Positions 57,132 through 64,000 of a stretch of DNA of 64,000 nucleotides are shown here, piece by piece. The DNA lies in NCBI GenBank assembly GCA_004009845.1, contig RMBW01000094.1, positions 1 through 64,000 on the forward strand, in the 5' to 3' direction. The first letter of the stretch is position 1. Each line of letters starts with the position of its first letter. The DNA is from Davidsoniella eucalypti (Eukaryota > Ascomycota > Sordariomycetes > Microascales > Ceratocystidaceae). Under the pieces are notes generated by a model, which worked only from the letters and a program-made list of their open reading frames with translations, ran no database searches and had not been told where the DNA came from. Position numbers and translations under genes: made by a program.

Positions 57132-60036
57132 ATGGACTCTGAAGACGGAGAGATTTACATAAAGGTTTGTATCTTCTACCTTTTGTCATCCGCCCAACAT
57201 ACTAACCGCTCTATTCCTGCTGTAGAACCTGGCCAACTATGTGCACAACAATGAAAAGGCGCTTGCTAACGCCAACAACCCTCGGCGCAATACTATTTCG
57301 CGCCACAGCCCCTCGCATAGCATGAGCTCAGCCGCCGCCATCCAACGTTCTCCGACTCTGCCGATCCGCCCATCAACCTCGGCTACCTCTTCTCCCTTCT
57401 CGCCTACATTCTCGCTGTCTCTAGGCTTTGGTTCCCAGTCTTCCAAGTCCACCAAGTTGTCTCTGACCCCACATCACCTCTTCTATTTGCTCTCGCGATT
57501 TGAAGAGCTCAATATCGATGTTGGTCCCATGAAGGTCAGACTGGAGAACATCCAAGACACCAACATGGGAAGCAATTATGTCTCTTTCAACCTGCAAAGA
57601 TCCAAAGCTCGCGGCTCCGATATTGACTCTATCCGCTCCGTTTCTAGCATCCGAAGCGTTATGTCTAGTGTTTCTACTATGTGGTCCAACTTTGGCTTTG
57701 GTGCTAGTATTTCCGCCGGTAGAACTGAACGCCACAAGGCTTTGATTCACAATGAGCTCAAGTACTTGTATTCGTCATTCACTAAAATCCCGGCTCTGAG
57801 ATTAGCCCCAGACTGGAGGGCTCGTCTCGTCCGTGGCTACGAGGAATTTCCATTCGACTCTGCCGTGCCCTTGCACGCCTTCAAGAACGTCCAGACGCTA
57901 GATGTCGAAGACATCGACTTTCGTCAATTCTTCGGCTGGGACCGCATGGCCGACCAGCTAAGAAGTCTGTCTCTTAAGCGAGCCAAGATCGAGGACCCCG
58001 CTGATATCCTCATCGATATTGTCTTGGATGACATGGAAAAGCGCCGTCGCCGCACCGCCAAGAATCAACAGACACCTCCTAATACATGGCCTGGAAACAC
58101 CAGTCCTAAACGCAGCCCTACACTAAGCCATACCGAGCTCCCCAGACTCACTTCCCCACCTGTATCTCCTATCGATCCCCGCCGGTCTGGTGGTGACCTC
58201 CGGATCGGTTCATTGAATATCCATGACTCTGTCATCTACGATACCGTAGGCGGAGTGTATCTCCCCGATGGTCCCCAGCAAACTCCGCGAAACCGTCGTA
58301 CTTCCTCATCACGTCCTGATGACGATGGCCATTCGCCCACTCGTTCTCAACAACTTGGCCCTTCTGCTAGCTCCCGTCATCGCCATGAGCGTGACAGTTC
58401 TATAAGCCAGGCTCGCGGGTCCCAAAAGGTCCGCCGCTCGGGTTCTGGAAGCTCGCACTCGAGCTTGTCTGACTCGTTCCACACACAACCTGTTGGTCGC
58501 CCTAGTGGACATCAGCGCCGCGGCAGTTCGTCAAACCTGCTTAACATCACTGGTAGCACCTCCAATGTGCTTCCCGCTAACAAATGGAGATTCTTGCGCC
58601 ATCTGAGCTTAGCGGATAATGCTATCACTGCCTTTCCTAAATCCAGCTTGGCCCCTCTCGCCAACACTTTGCACTCTCTAGACCTTAGCAGCAACCTCTT
58701 TACGCAGATTCCTGACAGTCTTGCCACACTGACTGGCTTATGTGCCTTGAATCTCTCGCATTGCATGATCGATTCTTTGTCATCATTGAACCGCAACCCT
58801 CTTCCTGCTATTTCATCGCTGAACCTCCGTGGTAATCGCCTTAAGGCACTTTCTGGCATCGACAGACTTCTGCCACTCGAACGTCTTGATCTACGCGATA
58901 ATCACCTGAAAGACCCCGTGGAAATCGCCTGTCTTCAGTCTATTCCCTTTATCCGTGAGATATGGGTGGACGGTAATCCCTTCACCCGTACACACAAGAA
59001 CTATCGTGTCACAATCTTCAATATGTTCCGTAACACGGCTGGATACACTGATGATTTGATCATTGACGGCTCTGGGCCTAGTTATTCTGAGAAGCGCCAA
59101 TTGGTCAATCGCGTACCTGTGCCTCCTGCTGTGCCTGTTGTGCGTCCGCCTGCGCCACCTACTATCGATGTTGGCATTGGTAGTAGTTCTCCGGTGCATA
59201 GTTCTAATATGACGTCTGCGCAGTTTGCTCGCTCGCAAAGAGAGACTGGTGTCTTGCGTAGGGAGGGACCTGTTGCTCGCGCTGTCGGCAGTGAATCCAG
59301 TCGTGGCTCTCATGGCCGCGGCAGGAGGGTCCCAAAGAAACGCATTGTGGACCTATCCACCTCCGAGCCGAGTCGTCTGCCTCCGATTACTATTGCTACT
59401 GAGAGTATGGCACCTCCCCCAATCCCTGCTGAGCATCGGACTGCTGCCGCGGCTAAGCCATCTGAGCCTACGCTCCCGAAGCCCTCAAGCAGAGCCCCTA
59501 TGGTCATCAACACACATATTGCTAATCATACAGCTATGATGTCTCCGGTTTCAGGGTCTACTGGTATCGAAGAGGCCAAGACTCCAAAGGCGACGCGGGC
59601 AGAGATTGCGTTGCATCGCATGTCGCAATCCTCAGTTGCATCTCAGCCTGAACCTACTTCGCCCCCCCTCGAGGCCCAGACGCAGATACCGCAGGTAGTC
59701 TCTACTGGTGACTCTTGCCATGCATCTGACTCTGTCATCCCATCCGAGGTTAGCTTATCTCCCATGTACAGTCCCGGCGAATCAGATGCCAGCGACTGGG
59801 ATATGGGCGGTGAGCTGTACCGGCGCAATGTTGAGAATATTCGCAATAAGGTTGGCGAAGGCTATCTAACGGTCCTCAGTGGCGATGACTTTCTCAATGG
59901 CCCTACATCTCCACCTGAATTTCCCCCCTCTGACTACAGCTCTACTGGAGCCTCTGTAGCTTCCACTTTGCACCACTCGCGGCCACCAACCGCTACGCCG
60001 CATTCTGCTGTTGTCAGCGGACGTACCCTTGGCTAA
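57132..60036 (+). CDS. Leucine-rich-repeat protein, fungal STK11IP-like
   Basis: Exon 1 57132-57164 (MDSEDGEIYIK), intron 57165-57225 (donor GTTTGT, branch TACTAACC, acceptor TAG), exon 2 57226-60036 starting NLANYVHNNEKALANA; 947 residues. An N-terminal conserved region runs to about residue 280 (LSLTPHHLFYLLSRFEELNI, LDVEDIDFRQFFGWDRMADQ). A Ser/Arg-rich disordered spacer follows, then five or so LRRs at about 465-600 (LRHLSLADNAITAFP, LHSLDLSSNLFTQIP, LCALNLSHCMIDSL, ISSLNLRGNRLKALSG, LERLDLRDNHLKDP) capped by IREIWVDGNPFTRTHKNYRVTIF. The rest is Pro/Ser-rich and disordered. The order (N-terminal domain, LRR, cap) recalls LKB1-interacting protein 1, a similarity I infer from memory of the layout. 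Confidence 0.82.
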
Positions 60037-63000
60037 GTCTGTGTCTTTCGAATTGTGCACTCTACCGACTAAAGTTGGGAGTGCTAATTTTATTTTTATT
60101 TTCTTCTTATACCCCGTCTCTTACCTTTTTTTTTCTCATTTTCTTTTACTGTGATACCCGCCTTAGAGTTGAACTGCTCTCTGGCACGACCTTTTTTTCT
60201 CAAAAAAGACACAGCCTAAGCCTCCAATCCAAAGCCCTCATATTTTTGTCTTGCCTTTGTTTTTCTCAAGGCTTGCTCGGAATGAAGACATTCTCGGGCA
60301 TTCAACTGACTGTCCTGCTATCATCTTAACAGCACATTGGACAATGGCATTTCTGCCAAAATCTCGGCGTCAGTCGGGTCTTATCATACAAGATGGATAA
60401 TTTTCCATGGCCCTTCATCAGTGTTGCTGAATTGGGTTTCTTTTTGTCGTGTACTTTTTTCGTCTCATCTTTGTTTGTTGCGTTTATACTTTTTTTTTTT
60501 GCTTTGGTTAAGGAGCATAGCGAGTGATTATGGCGTCCTGGTTTTTCTTTTTTTTTGCTTTGATTTCTTCTGAATCTGCCAGTCCGATCTGGAGGGTTTT
60601 TGTACAAAACCTATCTCTCTTCTTCTCTTCGTCTCCGGCACTTGCGTTAGTTTGTACCGTCGGATCTTCCTTGCTATTTCTTTTTATATTGTCCTCCGCC
60701 ACTACTGTGTCCGTCCAGTTGGATTGTCACTTTTTAAAATCGCGTTTCTATTTTTATTTTTTTCTTTGGGAATGGGCTGTGGTTTTTTTTGGTTGTTCTC
60801 CCTTGGTTTATATATGTTTCTTTTTTCTCTTATATATCAAGTTCAACGTTTTGTCGTTTATGAATTCAATGCTTTTTTGATTGTTCTATCTTAATCTTGA
60901 CCATAGAGTTCTTACTCTACCCGTGAATGTTTTACAACTTGGTGGTCTTTTGTGTCTGCGATATTATGGTAAATATATATGTACATCAGGAACGTTGACT
61001 TGGTTGACGAGAATGATAATGAGTTAGTACTATGCATATAGTATCGGCATTCAACTAAGACAATAAAACTTATATCCGGTAGCTAAACGCTACAGATCAG
61101 GGATACTTGTATAGCATATCTATATATATATTATTGATATGGAACGTCATGCAGCTTCGACCACGATATGTTTGTCAAATTGTGGAATGATAAGGCTATC
61201 ATTTATGATTATGATAGAGCTTAACGAAACTGGATTGGCAGGTTGAAAGAAAGATAACATAACGTCGTCCATAAGCGAGTCGTAAATGCTTTTTATGACC
61301 ACACGACCACAAACACTTCATCCCAATTTTGACCACCAAAAAGTATAGAATCAACTTATGAAAATAATTATATATCTTCAGCTATAGAGCTTCCTACACA
61401 TAGGCCCAAAACGAAGGAAGGGAAGACGATGTGGTGTGTTTGGCAAGACAGGACATAAATCAAGGTTATATCAGATAACATAAAGATATATCATGAGTAA
61501 TTCCTAAAGAATTTTGTGTTAATTTAGAGTGTTATGGTTAACTTTTCAGTGAAAATACGAAAAGTTTTTGACTCCCTTATGGACTACGTTAACAGGATAT
61601 ACCAGAGTTGCATGTATATATAAAACGTCAATTATAGTATTTAGTTATTTATATATAGTCGTTAACTAGATAGACTTCTTCATCTCTTGTGATGTTTCCG
61701 TTAGTTTCCATAAAATCTAATTGTAACTTCTATGTATGTGAGTAACTGTCAAAAGCAAATGAGCAAAAGTCAAGTGAAGACAAGGCACCGGAAGATGGAA
61801 ACCGAAAGTCAGGCGGAAAAATCAAGGTTAGTAAGCATTCCCCACTCACAACCTCGTGCCGACGCTGGCCAATCATGAAGTATGGCACAGTGCGGGGTGC
61901 GACCATGGACCGGGCCTAGCACGGTAGAAACATTGTAGCACGTTGTTCGCAAAAGCAGTAAGAGCGTCTCTTTTGGATGGGGTGGAGTAGGAATAAGGGA
62001 ATAGCAAGAAAAGTGTCAACAGATATAGTTTGTTATTTGACAACTTTATGGCTTCAGATCAAGTCACGCTTGGGCCGAGGGAAAGTAAAGAAGATGATGT
62101 AGAAATTTGACAAATGTGCCTTTTTCTTCTTAATTTGTCCGTCTTTTGCCTAGCTTGTTTGTGTTTTCTCGATATCTTTCTTGGTTTTTAGAGGAGTTTG
62201 TTTCTTTTTGCTACGGCCTGTTGTTTCGTCGCCTCTTTCCCTTTTATTTTCTTACTCCTCTTCCCCCACTGGGAATTTCGCATCGGGAATTTCTTAGCTA
62301 GGCCTCTTTTTCTTGTTTACTTGGCTGATCTTCTCTCCATTAAACCATTTTCAATTGAACGGTCTAGAGCCTTTTTTCACTTCAATTGCCACCCGCATTT
62401 CGCATCACACAACACGAAAGGAAAAAAAAAATTCATCGAAAGGTTTCTTTTTTAATATGCGATAAGTTGACACGCAATATTACTCTTTTTTCCGATTTAT
62501 TTTTTAATTTAAAGACGGGTCTGGATTGCGCATTTGAAGCTACCGTTCACGCAAATCATTCCGCCAATATTATCGCCTTTCTTCCTCTTTATCTTCTTCC
62601 TCTCTCCCCCACCCCCTTGTCGGGGAGACGCGACCAACCAACGCCCGAACAGAACCGATAAGCGACCGCCCGAACCGTTCACATCATCGACCTCCTCTCC
62701 GCAGCCGGTCTTGTGCTCTGCCTCGTTGGTTTTAGAGGACTCTCTAGCCTCGTCAGGCGCACTAAGCTTCTCACCCATCTAGCCGGGCGCTAAATAGAGA
62801 TCGAAACACAGACACAGAAGAGCTCGTCATTATTGTCGCCCGCCTTGCATCGCATGTGATTTCTGTTTGGGGAAGCTGCATCTTTTTTCCCCCAACCTCA
62901 CGCGGTCCATCGCTGCCAAAACGTCGAAATTGGCTTCATCGATCACAGAACCACAGACATCTGGCCATCTACGACATCATCAATTCTAGACACTTGTTTT

Positions 63001-63408
63001 ATCTATAATCTCTTTTTTCGCTTTTTTTGGGCTCAAGTCAATAGCTCTGAGAGAGACAAGCTTAGCTCGCTCTTTCCCCACTACAACCCAGGCTTTCTTC
63101 CATATTAGCCGTCCTACGTGACGCGCCTACGCGATCCTGCTTTCAACGCCATCCCCAAGCTCAATATCTCTCGCCAGCCCAGCAACTCGACAAACACAGT
63201 CGGTCAACCAATAACTTCATCGGCGCTCTCCTCCATTCTAACTGCCTTCACACACAAACGGCGCCCTAATTTACCCTTATCTGGCTTCTGTCTGCCGTGC
63301 ACTATCAAAATCGCTTTGAGGTGACGTTGGAGGGGGTAATCTCCCAACAAGACGAGCGACGTCTTGCCATCAACTACCATACGAATATCGCCACCCAAAT
63401 TCGCAGAC
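60037..63408. other. Intergenic: LRR gene 3' flank and promoter of the AT-hook gene
   Basis: About 3.4 kb. From 60040 to 60900 it is very T-rich. The section 60900-62100 is AT-rich with TATATA runs (61116-61132, 61614-61622) and no coding signal. From about 62100 to 63400 the plus strand turns pyrimidine-rich, then GC-richer, and is probably the promoter and leader of the gene at 63409. The short frames there (85-91 codons) are not credible proteins. Confidence 0.45.
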
Positions 63409-64000
63409 ATGACCATGATACAAAAACCATCGACTCCTCGCGCGCGGGGCACACCTTCAACAACTAGTACTGGCCGCCGCCGTGGCAGACCACCGGGCAC
63501 TACCAATGCGGCGCGAGCGGCTCGTCTTGCAGCAGCTGCCAAAGCCGGAGCCTCCGAGCCACCACCAAAGCGACGGCGATATATCCCCGGCGGTGCAGGT
63601 GGAGGTGGCCGCTTTGTAGAAGAAGACGTACCAACAGGCACTGCAGGCGACCTGACACCTTCCGCACGTCCGTTAGCAGCACGGCGATCTGCTTCCATAT
63701 CCATAGCAGCTGCATCATCTGCCTCAGTTGCTAGACGTGTCTCCAGAAACCCTAGGCGTCGGCGCGAAGAGGTCGAGGAATCAGAGGAATATGGATCAGC
63801 AGCTGCTGTAGCGGCCGCTGTCGCGCAAAGCGAAGGCTATAAGCCTCGCGAAGAAAGAGGTTGGGAAGAATTCCATCCAAATCTAGACATAGATTCTACA
63901 TTCATGGTGTTCACCGCCGCAGATGTTGATGGTACGGCACATACGGAAAGCATCAATATGACGATCGGAATCTCACATGACGCATCACATACCGGACGTC
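63409..64000 (+). CDS. AT-hook nuclear protein, N-terminal part, cut by window edge
   Basis: ATG 63409 opens a frame with no stop to the window end (197 codons seen). Residues 22-30 are GRRRGRPPG, a canonical AT-hook for minor-groove binding, followed by an Ala/Arg-rich helix, a basic PPKRRRYIPGGAGGGGRF block that may serve as nuclear signal, and Ser/Ala/Arg-rich low complexity. From about residue 148 the sequence becomes more ordered (EERGWEEFHPNLDIDSTFMVF). This suggests a chromatin or transcription factor, but the family needs the missing C-terminus. A second in-frame ATG lies two codons downstream. Introns beyond this point cannot be excluded. Confidence 0.7.
   Translation, partial: MTMIQKPSTPRARGTPSTTSTGRRRGRPPGTTNAARAARLAAAAKAGASEPPPKRRRYIPGGAGGGGRFVEEDVPTGTAGDLTPSARPLAARRSASISIAAASSASVARRVSRNPRRRREEVEESEEYGSAAAVAAAVAQSEGYKPREERGWEEFHPNLDIDSTFMVFTAADVDGTAHTESINMTIGISHDASHTGR

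Noticed and set aside
1..64000. CRISPR arrays, prophage or bacterial gene transfer
   Set aside because: No spaced direct repeats of CRISPR type, no phage gene order, and every recognised gene has fungal architecture.

Overview
This window is nuclear DNA from a filamentous ascomycete (Pezizomycotina). The evidence is: short spliceosomal introns (about 50 to 180 nt) with GTANGT-type donors and CTAAC-like branch sites; fungal-type orthologues (SRP9/SRP21, Mis12/Mtw1, Atg15, Sur2, Cbp3, Cem1, Pdx1 without an acyltransferase domain); a very long Q/P-rich Dcp2 tail; and pyrimidine-rich leaders. I cannot place class or species from sequence alone. I see no bacterial operons, CRISPR arrays, rRNA or convincing tRNA genes.

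Layout: SRP9 (minus, runs off the left edge) and ribonucleotide reductase small subunit (minus; paired MluI cell-cycle boxes in its promoter); a 4 kb gap; a feruloyl-esterase/PHB-depolymerase-like secreted hydrolase and a DUF4112 protein (both minus); a 3.4 kb divergent region holding a 1.1 kb retroposon-like insertion with a 15-bp target duplication; DCP2 decapping enzyme (plus) with an overlapping upstream ORF; ATG15 autophagic lipase (plus); MIS12 kinetochore protein (minus) divergent from a proline-rich protein (plus); TCTP (minus); a 5.9 kb gene-poor stretch; SUR2 sphinganine hydroxylase (plus); dihydrofolate reductase (plus) convergent with CBP3 (minus); CEM1 mitochondrial ketoacyl synthase (minus) divergent from an OPT oligopeptide transporter (plus); PDX1 (minus) divergent from a predicted mitochondrial two-TM protein (plus); an 11.2 kb stretch with no recognisable gene, containing a 13-bp minisatellite; a leucine-rich-repeat protein (plus); and an AT-hook protein (plus) cut by the right edge.

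Functional links: RNR small subunit and DHFR both serve DNA precursor supply. CBP3, CEM1, PDX1 and the membrane protein form a run of mitochondrial genes; CEM1 makes the acyl-ACP precursor of lipoate and PDX1 carries a lipoyl domain. Several pairs share intergenic promoters (MIS12/proline-rich, CEM1/OPT, PDX1/membrane protein). Exon structures were built by hand from splice signals, reading frame and remembered family conservation; no database search was run.

Most of the window is conventional housekeeping sequence. The less ordinary items are the insertion at 10745-11868, the overlapping uORF on DCP2, the modular Cys tail of Atg15, the long N-terminal extension of the esterase, and the 11 kb gene-free interval. 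I did not find a convincing new multi-gene system.
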